Positions 1 through 8,197 are shown, numbered from the stretch's first letter. The stretch: 64,000 bases of DNA from Sabulibacter ruber (GCF_017355955.1 NZ_JAFFID010000002.1:310001-374000); one strand, 5' to 3'. Numbers and translations are program-made. Notes: generated by a model not told the origin, from the letters alone.

Positions 1-2
1 AA

Positions 3-245
3 GCGGTTATCTTGCTGAAGTACGCCAGCTATATTGAGAAAGAACACCAGATGGCCTCTAAGATGGAGGAACTGGAAAATTACCGCATCAAAGACCGGTT
101 GGACTACAAAGCCATCACGGCGCTTTCCAATGAAGCCCGCGAGAAATTGCTGAAAATCCAGCCAGAAACATTAGGACAAGCATCGCGCATCAGTGGCGTA
201 TCTCCCGCAGATATCTCCATCCTGATGGTATACTTAGGAAAATAG
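3..245 (+). CDS. mnmG: MnmG C-terminal end, partial
   Basis: This is the 3' end of the gene for the FAD-dependent tRNA uridine-5-carboxymethylaminomethyl modification enzyme, which works with MnmE on U34 of certain tRNAs. The reading frame is open to the window edge, so the start lies upstream. The visible part is the helical C-terminal domain, with the family hallmarks YIEKE near the beginning and [17 protein letters not shown] near the end. It is followed after 1 bp by a methyltransferase gene, so the two are probably co-transcribed. mnmG (gidA) flanks the replication origin in several bacterial groups, which is relevant to the DnaA-box cluster about 2.6 kb downstream. Confidence 0.93.
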   Translation, partial: AVILLKYASYIEKEHQMASKMEELENYRIKDRLDYKAITALSNEAREKLLKIQPETLGQASRISGVSPADISILMVYLGK

Positions 246-246
246 A

Positions 247-1134
247 ATGAGCTACGAACGGCTAGACCATTGCCCCATTTGTTCCAAAACAGAGTTTAAA
301 AATTTTCTAGTAGTACAAGACAAGAGCGTAAGCCAGGAGAGCTTCGTGATTGTGCAGTGCACCCACTGCCAGCTCAAGTTCACCAACCCGCGCCCGGATG
401 AAGGAAGCATAGGCCCGTACTATGCTTCCGAGGCGTACATTTCCCATTCAGATACCAGCAAAGGCCTGCTGAACAAAACCTACCGTTTGGTCAGATCCAT
501 GGCGGTAAAGAACAAAGTGGAACTGGTGAACCGCCTGGGCAGCAAAGGCAAAATCCTGGACTATGGTAGCGGAGTAGGGTATTTCCTGCAGGCATGCCAG
601 AAAGATGGCTGGCAAGTGGAAGGCTTTGAGCCCAACGAAGTAGCCCGCAAGCAGACCGAAGAGAAAATCGGGAAGCCTTTGTACCAGGGTTCGCTGGAAG
701 AATTAGGGGTGGAGAGCTTTGACGTGATTACCATGTGGCACGTGCTGGAGCATGTGCATACCCTCAATGAAACGCTCAAGGCACTGGTAAACGCTACCAA
801 AACCGGCGGCCACGTGGTCATAGCCGTCCCCAACGCCGATTCCTACGACGCTAAGAAGTACGGAGCAGATTGGGCCGCCTATGACGTACCGCGGCATCTG
901 TACCACTTCAACAAAGCCAGCATGCAGCGGCTTTTGAAAAAACACCGCCTGCAGCTGAAAGAAGTGTTGCCCATGAAATGGGACGCCTATTACGTGAGCA
1001 TCCTGAGTGAGAAGTACAAGCACGGGCAAACCAAGATGCTGGACTCGTTCTATACGGGTTTCAGGTCTAACCTCCACGGCTCACAAAATGATAATTCCTA
1101 TTCCAGTCAGATCTTCATAGCAAGGAAAAATTAA
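247..1134 (+). CDS. Class I SAM-dependent methyltransferase with N-terminal Cys4 motif
   Basis: A 295-residue predicted methyltransferase. The N-terminus carries two cysteine pairs (C9/C12 and C38/C41) that look like a small zinc ribbon. They are followed by a Rossmann methyltransferase core with motif I ILDYGSGVGYF at about 103-113, an acidic residue in GFEPN at about 126-130 that should contact SAM, and WHVLEHV further on. This arrangement is typical of type 11/12 methyltransferases found in surface-sugar or small-molecule pathways. The substrate cannot be read from the sequence. The gene begins 1 bp after mnmG and ends before a strong terminator, so it is the last gene of that transcript. 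Confidence 0.85.
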   Translation: MSYERLDHCPICSKTEFKNFLVVQDKSVSQESFVIVQCTHCQLKFTNPRPDEGSIGPYYASEAYISHSDTSKGLLNKTYRLVRSMAVKNKVELVNRLGSKGKILDYGSGVGYFLQACQKDGWQVEGFEPNEVARKQTEEKIGKPLYQGSLEELGVESFDVITMWHVLEHVHTLNETLKALVNATKTGGHVVIAVPNADSYDAKKYGADWAAYDVPRHLYHFNKASMQRLLKKHRLQLKEVLPMKWDAYYVSILSEKYKHGQTKMLDSFYTGFRSNLHGSQNDNSYSSQIFIARKN

Positions 1135-1151
1135 ACCGATACACTAAGAGT

Positions 1152-1184
1152 AATGACCTTATAGTTTGACACTATAAGGTCATT
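1152..1184 (+). terminator. Perfect 14-bp hairpin after the methyltransferase gene
   Basis: The arms AATGACCTTATAGT and ACTATAAGGTCATT pair without mismatch around a 5-nt loop and are followed by a short T-rich stretch. It lies 17 bp after the methyltransferase stop and 18 bp before the next start codon, so it separates the two transcripts. Confidence 0.75.
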
Positions 1185-1202
1185 TCCATTTTAAAGCCAA
1201 AA

Positions 1203-2792
1203 ATGAAAAATCAGCTTAAAAACGCCTTCACCGCCGTTGCCTTATTCCTGTGCGGATGCGCCAGCATCAGTAGCCCCGAAGGAGGAGAGAAAGACATCAC
1301 CGCGCCAAAACTGGTTACCGCCTATCCCAGAAACGGGCAAACCAACGTAAAACCAGAAACCATCATCTTAACTTTTGATGAAGCCATTCAGACCGTGGAT
1401 CTCACGCGGCAGCTCATCATTGCGCCGTTCACAGACAACACGTATAAGAGCAGGGTGAAGGACAGAACCGTGGAACTGACCTTCAGCAAACCATGGGAAG
1501 AGAACACCACCTACAGCCTGAACTTCAGAAACAGCCTGGCAGACATCACGGAGAAAAATCCAGCCAAAAACGTCATCATCACCTTCAGTACCGGTCCGTT
1601 ATTGGACTCAGGAAGAGTGAGCGGGAAAGCCACCCAACTGTTCAGCAACACGCCGCCCAAAGAAGTAAATGTACTGCTGTATCCCACCAATGACACTTCA
1701 CAGGTAACCAAAGGCCGGCCGCTTTACGTGACCAGCACCGACTCCAGCGGCAATTTTGAGTTCAGAAACATCAAAGAAGGTAATTACTATATCTACGGCT
1801 TAACCGAGACCAACAACAACCTGCGCTATGACAACGAGAAGGAGAACATCGCTTACACGCCAGATTCAATTCAGGTTCGGCCGGCCGTGGAGAATATTCA
1901 GCTGCAGCTGCATACCCAGGATGTGACCCGGCCTAACGTAGTTTCCCGCAAAAGTTTCCTGAACGTGTATGAGGTGGAATATAATGAAGGAATCTCTAAG
2001 GCAACCGTCACCGCGCCCGATAACGATAGAAATATAAAATGGCTGATCGCCAACAACGGGAAAACGCTCCGGCTGTTTCCAGGAGTACCAGACGAGAAAA
2101 GATGGTTTGTGCAGGTCCAGGACAGCGCCGACAACCAACGGATAGATACTGTAGCCATCCGGCTCAGCGGCAATGCGGCTCCCCGGAGAAACAACTCCTA
2201 CACGGTTCTAAACGGCGGCACTATCAAACCCGGCGAGCAGATCAGGCTGCAATTTGAGGTTCCCACCAAGATTGTGAATCCAGAAGCAGCCTTCACCTTT
2301 CTCTTAGATTCAACCACCACCGTCACCACCAAAGACACCACCCAAATGCGCCTGAACCAGGAGGGTACCCAGATCACCTTCAACCTTCCGTTGACGGCAA
2401 AAAAGGACATCACGCTGCAGATGGATACCACCAAAGTGGTGCCGTTCATTGGCGCGCACTATGAAACCAAAACCGAGAAACTTAGCATCACCGAGAAAGT
2501 GGACGCCGGCAGCCTGAAAGTGATCCTGGCCACAGAACAGAAAAGCTTCATTGTACAGTTGCTGCGGCAGAACGCGGTGGTGAAGGAAGTGAAGAACCAG
2601 AAAACCATTCTGTGGAACGATCTGCAGCCCGGCACCTACAACCTCAGAATTCTGGTAGACGAAAACGGCAACGGAAAATGGGACAATGGCTCCCTGAAAG
2701 ACCGAAAATTACCCGAACCAGTGGTATTACCCACAGATTCCTGGGAGATCAGAACCAATTGGGAGATAGAAACTCAGGAAATCAGGTTTTAG
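1203..2792 (+). CDS. Ig-like (Big_5) lipoprotein
   Basis: A 529-residue exported lipoprotein. The N-terminus is a signal sequence with a lipobox ending in GCAS, so it should be lipidated and face the periplasm or cell surface. Residues of about 30-130 match the SbsA-type Ig-like (Big_5) fold common in Bacteroidota lipoproteins (ITAPKLVTAYPRNGQTNV, LTFDEAI). Later segments look like beta-sandwich repeats with a carboxypeptidase-regulatory-like turn (GNFEFRNIKEGNYYIYGL). The C-terminus has the acidic DENGNGKWDNG motif seen in this family. Its biochemical role is unknown. The gene order mnmG, methyltransferase, Ig-like lipoprotein recurs in Cytophagales as far as I recall, but no function follows from it. 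Confidence 0.85.
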   Translation: MKNQLKNAFTAVALFLCGCASISSPEGGEKDITAPKLVTAYPRNGQTNVKPETIILTFDEAIQTVDLTRQLIIAPFTDNTYKSRVKDRTVELTFSKPWEENTTYSLNFRNSLADITEKNPAKNVIITFSTGPLLDSGRVSGKATQLFSNTPPKEVNVLLYPTNDTSQVTKGRPLYVTSTDSSGNFEFRNIKEGNYYIYGLTETNNNLRYDNEKENIAYTPDSIQVRPAVENIQLQLHTQDVTRPNVVSRKSFLNVYEVEYNEGISKATVTAPDNDRNIKWLIANNGKTLRLFPGVPDEKRWFVQVQDSADNQRIDTVAIRLSGNAAPRRNNSYTVLNGGTIKPGEQIRLQFEVPTKIVNPEAAFTFLLDSTTTVTTKDTTQMRLNQEGTQITFNLPLTAKKDITLQMDTTKVVPFIGAHYETKTEKLSITEKVDAGSLKVILATEQKSFIVQLLRQNAVVKEVKNQKTILWNDLQPGTYNLRILVDENGNGKWDNGSLKDRKLPEPVVLPTDSWEIRTNWEIETQEIRF

Positions 2793-2802
2793 GTGGAAAC
2801 CC

Positions 2803-3178
2803 CGTGGATAACTGTGGACAATATTATGGATAAAACTGGAGCAAGTCTGAAAATTCAGAAATCCGAAACCGAAAAATCTACGTTCACAGACCAGAATGTG
2901 GGTAAGAGTTCATAAAATCAGAATTTCTCAGAAGTTATCAACCTGAGTATAAACGTTAGCCTATTTCAGACCCTTTTTGTGTGCAGAAGTGGAAATCTGA
3001 GATAAATGCTTGAAAATGATAAAAGAACAATCCACACGGCTGTGGGAATAAAGGTGGGTACCGCGAGGATATTCCAGAAGTGCGGGGAAAACCTGAGGAT
3101 AAGATTTTTTATCCACTTCTGCACAGCCCTAATGACGAACAAGATTCTTTTTAAAAAAATCATTTTATAATAGATATC
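2803..3178. other. Candidate replication origin: DnaA-box-like cluster and AT-rich tract
   Basis: This 570-bp gap (2793-3362) has no gene. It holds six 9-mers one mismatch from TTATCCACA or its complement: CGTGGATAA 2803-2811, TGTGGACAA 2813-2821, TATGGATAA 2825-2833, TGTGGGTAA 2897-2905, TGAGGATAA 3094-3102 and TTATCCACT 3109-3117. Two weaker matches lie at 2935-2943 and 3028-3036. The first three are in one orientation, with starts 10 and 12 bp apart. A tract at about 3145-3178 is almost wholly A/T and could be the unwinding element. One such 9-mer is expected about every 4.7 kb by chance. The origin call is inference; a DnaA regulatory or titration site is the alternative. Confidence 0.55.
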
Positions 3179-3300
3179 AGGTTGAGTTCGTGGAAAAGTG
3201 GGAAAAGCGCGCAGATCAGAAAAGAGAAAGGGGAGCTGGGGGGCGCGGCCGCGGTTTGCCGGCCAGGGTCCCCAACCACCCAAAATGCGGAAGAACCGCT

Positions 3301-3336
3301 TCTTTTGAGTAGTTTTAGGAAAAACAAACCGGAAAC
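3301..3336. repeat. 36-nt intergenic dyad, copy 1
   Basis: A divergent copy of the 36-nt dyad family: the left half starts TCTTTTGAG instead of GTTTT, and the right half ends GGAAAC. It lies 26 bp upstream of the next gene. Confidence 0.5.
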
Positions 3337-3362
3337 GGGACACCATATAACCAATAGAAACT

Positions 3363-3842
3363 ATGGAACAGGACAGAGAGCAATTTGACAATGAGATAAA
3401 GCTGGGCTACGGCATAGGAGATCTGCGATTCGGGTTGAGCATGGATGACGTGGAAGACATCATGGGCGAGCCCGAGGAGATTGAAGAATCTACCGATGAA
3501 GATGAGTTTGAGCACAAGGCCTGGAACTACTGGGACAGCGGCTTCTCGTTCTACTTTGACAAAGAAGACGACTACCGCCTGAGCTGCATAGAGACTGCCA
3601 ACCCCAACGTGACGCTGTTCGGGAAGAAGATTTTTGAAATGAGCCAGCAGGAAGTGGAAGATCTGTTTAAGCAGAACGGCGTGCAGAACGTAGAGAAAGA
3701 GAAGATAGAGAACAACGTGACCTGCCTCTCTTACGAGCGCGAGATGATTGACCTGTACTTTGAAGACGGGAAACTGCTGGCCGTGAACTTTGGCGTGCAC
3801 ATGGACGATAACCTGGAAGTGCTCTGGCCACAACCAAAGTAG
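3363..3842 (+). CDS. Conserved-looking acidic protein, function unknown
   Basis: A 159-residue soluble protein with no signal peptide or membrane segment. It is strongly acidic (for example EPEEIEESTDEDEFE near residues 35-50) and rich in aromatic residues. The opening GYGIGDLRFGLSMDDVEDIMGEP resembles the repeated unit of small SmpA-like or SMI1-like folds, but I do not recognise a family with certainty. It begins just downstream of the DnaA-box cluster, is read alone, and is followed by a strong terminator, so it is a single-gene transcript. Codon use looks like that of its neighbours. Confidence 0.75.
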   Translation: MEQDREQFDNEIKLGYGIGDLRFGLSMDDVEDIMGEPEEIEESTDEDEFEHKAWNYWDSGFSFYFDKEDDYRLSCIETANPNVTLFGKKIFEMSQQEVEDLFKQNGVQNVEKEKIENNVTCLSYEREMIDLYFEDGKLLAVNFGVHMDDNLEVLWPQPK

Positions 3843-3875
3843 AGAAACCCAGACCTTTCACTCAGATTGAAAGCA

Positions 3876-3912
3876 AAAAAAAGAGAGCCGCGACCAGCGG
3901 CTCTCTTTTTTT
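3876..3912 (+). terminator. Rho-independent terminator after the acidic protein gene
   Basis: The arms GAGAGCCGC and GCGGCTCTC are extended by an A-run on the left and a T-run of seven on the right, with loop GACCA. The A-tract means it could work on both strands. Confidence 0.85.
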
Positions 3913-3930
3913 ATGTTCTTAAAGGAAGGC

Positions 3931-3966
3931 GTTTCGGGTTTGTTTTCCCAAAAAGAGCCCTGAATC
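3931..3966. repeat. 36-nt intergenic dyad, copy 2
   Basis: It starts GTTTCGGG and ends CTGAATC, a weaker right end than usual. It lies 18 bp downstream of the terminator at 3876-3912. Confidence 0.5.
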
Positions 3967-4384
3967 ACGCAGGAATTCTAAGGGAAAGGGCCGATGGATT
4001 CTAAATATGAAAGCTGCGGAGCGTTCATATTAGCTGTTCCACGAAAAATCCCGTGGAACAGCCAAAAAGAAGGCCCCGAGAGAAGCGATTTTAAGCACCT
4101 TCAAGCCATCGGTACAGAAATAACGAACTCTCGTCAGCTAACTCCTTCCATCGTCTTCTAAAAGGTCTGTATCCGCAAAATGGATTTTCAGGATTAAACT
4201 CTAGGTAAGCAGTGCCCCGAGGTAGAATAGAAGAGTAATCTTGAAATGAGAGATGGCCAGAAATAAGATAGGCCCAAGTGAAAGCTTTTGGAAGTTAGGT
4301 TTCGGAGCAGTTTTACTAAAAGCAAGCCGAAAATGGATACAGCTCCACCAGGAGGGACAGCAGCAAAGGATTTCAGAAGGATGT

Positions 4385-4429
4385 AAAACAAAAGAGCCGC
4401 TCCATACACTGGAGCGGCTCTTTTGTTTT
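4385..4429. terminator. Bidirectional 20-bp terminator hairpin
   Basis: Perfect 20-bp arms around the loop TACAC, with an A-run on the left and a T-run on the right. It sits 15 bp beyond the stop codon of the minus-strand phosphate transporter gene and should end that transcript. It could also stop any reading from the left. Confidence 0.85.
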
Positions 4430-4444
4430 ATAAGTTATGTAGTC

Positions 4445-5851
4445 TTAAGCGAACATCCAGCGGAAAAGCAGGAACAACGTACCAGACAGGAACATGGAAA
4501 CTGGCAAAGTCAACACCCAAGCCAGGGCGATATTCCGGATGGTGCCGGCATTCAGGTTTTTGATCCCGCGGTTGGCCACCATACTACCCGCAATACCAGA
4601 AGAAAGAATATGCGTGGTACTTACGGGCAGCTTGAACACAAACGTAGAGAACCCGATCACGCTGGCCGCCATGAATTCAGCTGAAGCGCCCTGGGCATAG
4701 GTCAAGTGCTCTTTTCCGATCTTCTCCCCAATGGTTTTCACAATCCGCTTCCAGCCGATCATGGTCCCGATACCAAGGGAAAGCGCAATCATCATAATTA
4801 CCCAGTTAGGAGCATAATCTGTATAAGAACGCATACCCGTTACACCGGCTTTCAACTGATCACGATCACGTTGGCTCAGGGTAATATCTGGGCTGTCCAT
4901 CAGTTTATCGGTGCCTTTAGTGATCAACAGGATATCGCGGCGCAATACAAACCGGGAATCTTTAGGCAGGCTTTCAGTGGTAGGGTTAGCAGCAAGTACG
5001 CTGCGCATTTCGGCAACTTCGGTGTTCAGGAGGGCTAATTGCTTGGCATCAGAAGCAGAAAGGGTGGTGCTGTCTACTTTAGAGAGCACCTGCTCTACTT
5101 GCGTGATCGAGTTTCTCAGGCCCATCGGGTCTTTGTCGTTGTCCAGGGCGTAATAGGTTGGCACAATGGCAATCAAGATCAACATTACCAGACCAACTCC
5201 TTTTTGTCCGTCGTTGGAACCGTGGAAGAAAGACACCAGCGTACAGGTAATGATCAGGATGATACGGATCCACAACGGAGGCGCTTTGCGTTTGTGCGGC
5301 TCCTTGAAGATGGTCTTGTTCTTTACGAACCGTTTTAAGATAAACATCAGGAAAACGGTCAAAGTGAAGCCCAGGAACGGAGAAACGATCAAGGACATCC
5401 CGGTTTTGGTGGCCTCAGACCAGGCAAAGGTGGCTTCACGGGTTGAAGGCAGCAGAGAGTAGGCAATCCCCAGACCTAAGATAGAACCAATCAAGGTGTG
5501 GGAGCTGGAAGAAGGCAGACCGTAGTACCAGGTACCCACGTTCCAGATAATGGCACTTAATAATAGAGCGCCTACCATGGCAATTCCATGCCAGACATCC
5601 TGGTCAATCAAGGTTTCAATGGGCAGGAGGTACACAATCCCCATGGCTACCCCAATTCCTCCGGCGAAAACCCCGATGAAGTTCCAGAGACCTGACCACA
5701 CTACTGCGGCCCAGGGGCGCAGGGTGTTGGTGTAAATGACGGTGGCTACGGCATTGGCGGTGTCATGGAAACCATTCACAAATTCAAAAGCACACGCGGC
5801 CAGTAAGCAAATTACCAGCAAGATCAACAGATCTGTTTCTAATCCGAACAT
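4445..5851 (-). CDS. PiT-family inorganic phosphate transporter
   Basis: A 468-residue inner-membrane permease that couples phosphate uptake to a cation gradient. Both signature repeats of the PiT family are visible: FVNGFHDTANAVA near residues 24-36 and HGSNDGQKGVG in the second half. Each lies beside hydrophobic helices. Between the two halves is a hydrophilic loop of about 100 residues rich in charged residues (for example KVDSTTLSASDAKQLAL), as often seen in Bacteroidota members. It is a single-gene transcript with its own promoter box (5880-5887) and terminator (4385-4429). No PhoU-like gene is adjacent. Confidence 0.93.
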   Translation of the reverse strand: MFGLETDLLILLVICLLAACAFEFVNGFHDTANAVATVIYTNTLRPWAAVVWSGLWNFIGVFAGGIGVAMGIVYLLPIETLIDQDVWHGIAMVGALLLSAIIWNVGTWYYGLPSSSSHTLIGSILGLGIAYSLLPSTREATFAWSEATKTGMSLIVSPFLGFTLTVFLMFILKRFVKNKTIFKEPHKRKAPPLWIRIILIITCTLVSFFHGSNDGQKGVGLVMLILIAIVPTYYALDNDKDPMGLRNSITQVEQVLSKVDSTTLSASDAKQLALLNTEVAEMRSVLAANPTTESLPKDSRFVLRRDILLITKGTDKLMDSPDITLSQRDRDQLKAGVTGMRSYTDYAPNWVIMMIALSLGIGTMIGWKRIVKTIGEKIGKEHLTYAQGASAEFMAASVIGFSTFVFKLPVSTTHILSSGIAGSMVANRGIKNLNAGTIRNIALAWVLTLPVSMFLSGTLFLLFRWMFA

Positions 5852-5879
5852 AATTAAGTATAGGTGAGAAAAAAGGTGC

Positions 5880-5907
5880 CAAAAGTAACGGAATAATTTT
5901 CTTTCAA
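5880..5907 (-). promoter_or_regulatory. Bacteroidota-type promoter of the PiT gene
   Basis: On the minus strand there is TACTTTTG (5887-5880), a perfect fit to the -7 box TAnnTTTG, preceded after 17 nt by TTG at 5907-5905. The predicted transcript start is about 22-25 nt upstream of the ATG. Confidence 0.55.
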
Positions 5908-6054
5908 TGTTACCGAATTGTTAAGGAATCATCAGAAAGGCAGTTATACGGCCACAAAAGTACAAAGTAGGAGCAAACCCTTCTCATCCTCAGTATTTTT
6001 ACCCGAACATTTACAAGTAAAATGGGGTATCTTCCTAACCAAACCTAGGCGGCG

Positions 6055-6089
6055 TTTGAAAGAAAGTGCCCAAGAAACCTCTATATTTG
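6055..6089 (+). promoter_or_regulatory. glyS promoter, probably leaderless
   Basis: TATATTTG at 6082-6089 fits the Bacteroidota -7 box. TTTG at 6055-6058 may be the -33 element, though the 23-nt spacer is long. Transcription should start about 5 nt after the box, at or next to the A of the ATG at 6095. Confidence 0.5.
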
Positions 6090-6094
6090 CGCCC

Positions 6095-7591
6095 ATGAGC
6101 ACAACTGAGAAAACCACAGAAAACGCACAGTTAAAAGATATCATCTCGCATGCCAAGGAATACGGCTTCGTGTTCCCGTCCAGCGAGATTTATGACGGAC
6201 TCCAGGCCGTGTATGACTACGGACAAAACGGGGTGGAACTGAAGAACAACCTCAAAACGCTTTGGTGGAAATGCATGACGCAACTCAACCAGAACGTGGT
6301 GGGCATTGACGCCGCCATCTTCATGCACCCACTTACCTGGAAAGCCTCGGGCCACGTGGACTCGTTCAACGACCCGATGATTGACAACAAAGACTCCAAG
6401 AAACGCTACCGCGCCGACGTGCTGCTGGAAGACAAAGCCGCCGAGTACGAGAAAGCCGGCAATGTGGAGAAAGCCCAATCTTTGCTCAAAGAAATGGCGC
6501 GTCTGCTGGAGACCGAAGATCTGAAAGGCGTACAGGAACTGATTATCTCAGAAGGTATAAAATGTCCAATTTCAGGCACATCTAACTGGACTGAGGTGCG
6601 CCAGTTCAACCTGATGTTCTCCACACAGGTAGGTTCTGTGGCCGAAGAGTCCAGCACCATTTATCTACGCCCCGAAACTGCCCAGGGAATCTTCGTGAAC
6701 TTCCTGAACGTGCAGAAATCGGGTCGTATGAAAGTACCGTTCGGGATTGCCCAAATTGGTAAGGCTTTCCGGAACGAGATTGTGGCCCGTCAGTTCATCT
6801 TCAGAATGCGCGAGTTTGAACAGATGGAGATGCAGTTCTTCGTGCGCCCTGGTACTGAGATGGAATGGTACCAGCACTGGAGAAGCGTTCGTCGCCGTTG
6901 GCACGAGGCCTTGGGTGTCCCTACCGAGAAACTCCGCTTCCACGACCACGAGAAACTGGCCCACTACGCCAACGCCGCCGTAGACATTGAGTTTGAATTC
7001 CCGTTCGGTTTCAAAGAGGTAGAAGGTATCCACTCCCGCACTGATTTTGACCTGACCCAGCACCAGGAACTGAGCCGCAAAAAGCAGCAGTACTTTGACA
7101 ATGATTTGAACGAAGATGGCAAACCATTCGGAAACTACGTGCCTTACGTGGTAGAGACCTCCGTGGGCGCTGACCGTCTGTTCCTGATGACCCTCTGCAA
7201 CGCGTACCAGGAAGAGGAAATCACCGAAGGCGAGAACACCAAAACCCGTACCTTCCTGAAATTCCACCCGGCCATTGCCCCGGTGAAAGCCGCTATCTTC
7301 CCGCTGGTGCGCAAAGACGGTTTGCCAGACAAAGCCATGCAGATCTTCGATGACCTGAAATACGACTTCAATATCATCTACGAAGAGCGCGACGCCATCG
7401 GAAAACGTTACACCCGCCAAGACCTGATCGGTACCCCGTTCTGTATCGCCGTAGACTACGAGACCCTGGAGAACGACACCGTCACCGTCCGAGACCGCGA
7501 CAGCCGCGAGCAGAAGCGCATGCACATCTCGGAGCTCCGCCAGTACATCGGCGACGCCGTGAGTTTCAAGCGTATTTTCGAGAAACTGTAA
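6095..7591 (+). CDS. glyS: Glycyl-tRNA synthetase, dimeric type
   Basis: A 498-residue class II synthetase of the homodimeric (eukaryote/archaea-like) type that charges tRNA-Gly in the cytoplasm. Recognisable stretches are EYGFVFPSSEIYDGLQAVYDYG at the N-terminus, SSTIYLRPETAQGIFVNF (motif 2 region) and FRNEIVARQFIFRMREFEQME. The C-terminal anticodon-binding domain includes YEERDAIGKRYTRQDLIGTPF. The frame is open 59 codons further upstream. I prefer the ATG at 6095 because that is where homologues begin and because the -7 promoter box at 6082-6089 lies inside the longer frame. It is a single-gene unit ending in a 36-nt dyad and a terminator. Confidence 0.95.
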   Translation: MSTTEKTTENAQLKDIISHAKEYGFVFPSSEIYDGLQAVYDYGQNGVELKNNLKTLWWKCMTQLNQNVVGIDAAIFMHPLTWKASGHVDSFNDPMIDNKDSKKRYRADVLLEDKAAEYEKAGNVEKAQSLLKEMARLLETEDLKGVQELIISEGIKCPISGTSNWTEVRQFNLMFSTQVGSVAEESSTIYLRPETAQGIFVNFLNVQKSGRMKVPFGIAQIGKAFRNEIVARQFIFRMREFEQMEMQFFVRPGTEMEWYQHWRSVRRRWHEALGVPTEKLRFHDHEKLAHYANAAVDIEFEFPFGFKEVEGIHSRTDFDLTQHQELSRKKQQYFDNDLNEDGKPFGNYVPYVVETSVGADRLFLMTLCNAYQEEEITEGENTKTRTFLKFHPAIAPVKAAIFPLVRKDGLPDKAMQIFDDLKYDFNIIYEERDAIGKRYTRQDLIGTPFCIAVDYETLENDTVTVRDRDSREQKRMHISELRQYIGDAVSFKRIFEKL

Positions 7592-7596
7592 GCTGT

Positions 7597-7632
7597 GGAT
7601 TTCAGTTTTTTTTCTAAAAACAGCTTCTAAAC
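7597..7632. repeat. 36-nt intergenic dyad, copy 3
   Basis: It begins 5 bp after the glyS stop. The left half is GGATTTCAG followed by a T-run; the right half AACAGCTTCTAAAC is closer to the family pattern. Confidence 0.55.
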
Positions 7633-7643
7633 GCATTAACACG

Positions 7644-7677
7644 AAAAAGGCCTCTGCAGAAATGTAGAGACCTTTTT
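7644..7677 (+). terminator. glyS terminator
   Basis: The imperfect 15-bp arms begin AAAAAGGCCTCTGCA, pair with the segment ending ACCTTTTT, enclose a 4-nt loop and are followed by further T residues. Confidence 0.75.
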
Positions 7678-7758
7678 TGTGTGAATAAAAAGCAGAAGGA
7701 GGAAATCCGCTGAGCGCAGTTTTCCACGTGGTTCACCCTGCACATTTTCCAAAGTTTT

Positions 7759-7830
7759 CCATGGTTCAAGTCTGCGACTTGGACCTACCATGGTCTGCAG
7801 TTTGCAACTGCATTGAAGCGTAAGCTTCAA
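7759..7830 (+). repeat. Module A, copy 1 (three consecutive hairpins)
   Basis: Three small palindromes in a row: CCATGGTTCAAG...CCATGG (7759-7793), TGCAGTTTGCAACTGCA (7796-7812) and TTGAAGC/GCTTCAA (7813-7830). Copies occur at 8144-8197 (inverted), 36869-36939 and 38699-38769. This copy is the left outer arm of the nested element 7759-8197. Confidence 0.85.
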
Positions 7831-7865
7831 CAGAGTACATATTATAATATATAATGAAGTAAACA

Positions 7866-7898
7866 GCTGGCACGAGCGTCCCACTCGTGTCCGCACGC
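7866..7898 (+). repeat. Module B, copy 1
   Basis: GCTGGCACGAGCGTCC followed by CACTCGTGTCCGCACGC, containing an internal GAGCG/CGCTC-like dyad. Six further copies are listed. This one is in forward orientation and faces the inverted copy at 8093-8120 across module C. Confidence 0.85.
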
Positions 7899-7930
7899 AA
7901 GCCCAAGACGGAATCTGCATACTCCTTATT

Positions 7931-8020
7931 TTGTCATCCTGAAAGGATCTTGTGGGCCCACAGTATTAATGGTAAATCACTGCTTTTCTAGTTCGCCCAC
8001 AAGATCTTTCCAAGATGACA
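7931..8020. repeat. Module C, copy 1 (long palindrome)
   Basis: The left arm starts TTGTCATCCTGAAAGG and the right arm (7995-8020) is its near-complement ending CCAAGATGACA. The 37-nt centre has no visible coding sense. The second copy, at 46056-46145, has the same arms and a related centre. Confidence 0.85.
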
Positions 8021-8092
8021 GAAGAGGGTAAAGGCTTTGATAGGCCTAAAGCTTGACCTTTAAAAAAGAAGAAAGCGCTATTAGCAATGTGT

Positions 8093-8120
8093 ACGGACAC
8101 GAGCGGAGGCTCGCGCCAGC
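8093..8120 (-). repeat. Module B, copy 2 (inverted)
   Basis: The reverse complement reads GCTGGCGCGAGCCTCC then GCTCGTGTCCGT. It pairs in orientation with copy 1 across module C. Confidence 0.85.
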
Positions 8121-8143
8121 GAACGTGCAATAATATCATTTAG

Positions 8144-8197
8144 CTGCAGTTACAAACTGCAGCCATAGTAGGTCCAAGTCACAGACTTGAACCATGG
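8144..8197 (-). repeat. Module A, copy 2 (inverted)
   Basis: The reverse complement carries the CATGGTTCAAG hairpin and the CTGCAGTTTGTAACTGCAG hairpin but lacks the third one. It is the right outer arm of the nested element. Confidence 0.85.

Larger units (their letters stand above)
3843..4444. other. Gene-free gap of hairpins
   Basis: About 600 bp between the acidic protein gene and the convergent phosphate transporter gene. It contains two strong terminators (listed separately), one 36-nt dyad and an 11-bp hairpin at 4033-4062 with an 8-nt loop and no T-tract. I see no convincing gene in the remainder. Short open frames here lack family resemblance and sensible starts. Confidence 0.6.

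Noticed and set aside
2793..3362. Possible small protein genes in the candidate origin gap
   Set aside because: The frames lack family resemblance, and the 3182 and 2966 frames run through A/T tracts and repeats.
4194..4409. Minus-strand frame near 4.2-4.4 kb
   Set aside because: It runs through the terminator hairpin, has no family likeness and lies between convergent genes.
7759..8197. Module A contains GGTTCAAGTC, like a tRNA T-arm
   Set aside because: The surrounding sequence is only short palindromes; no acceptor, D or anticodon arm can be built.
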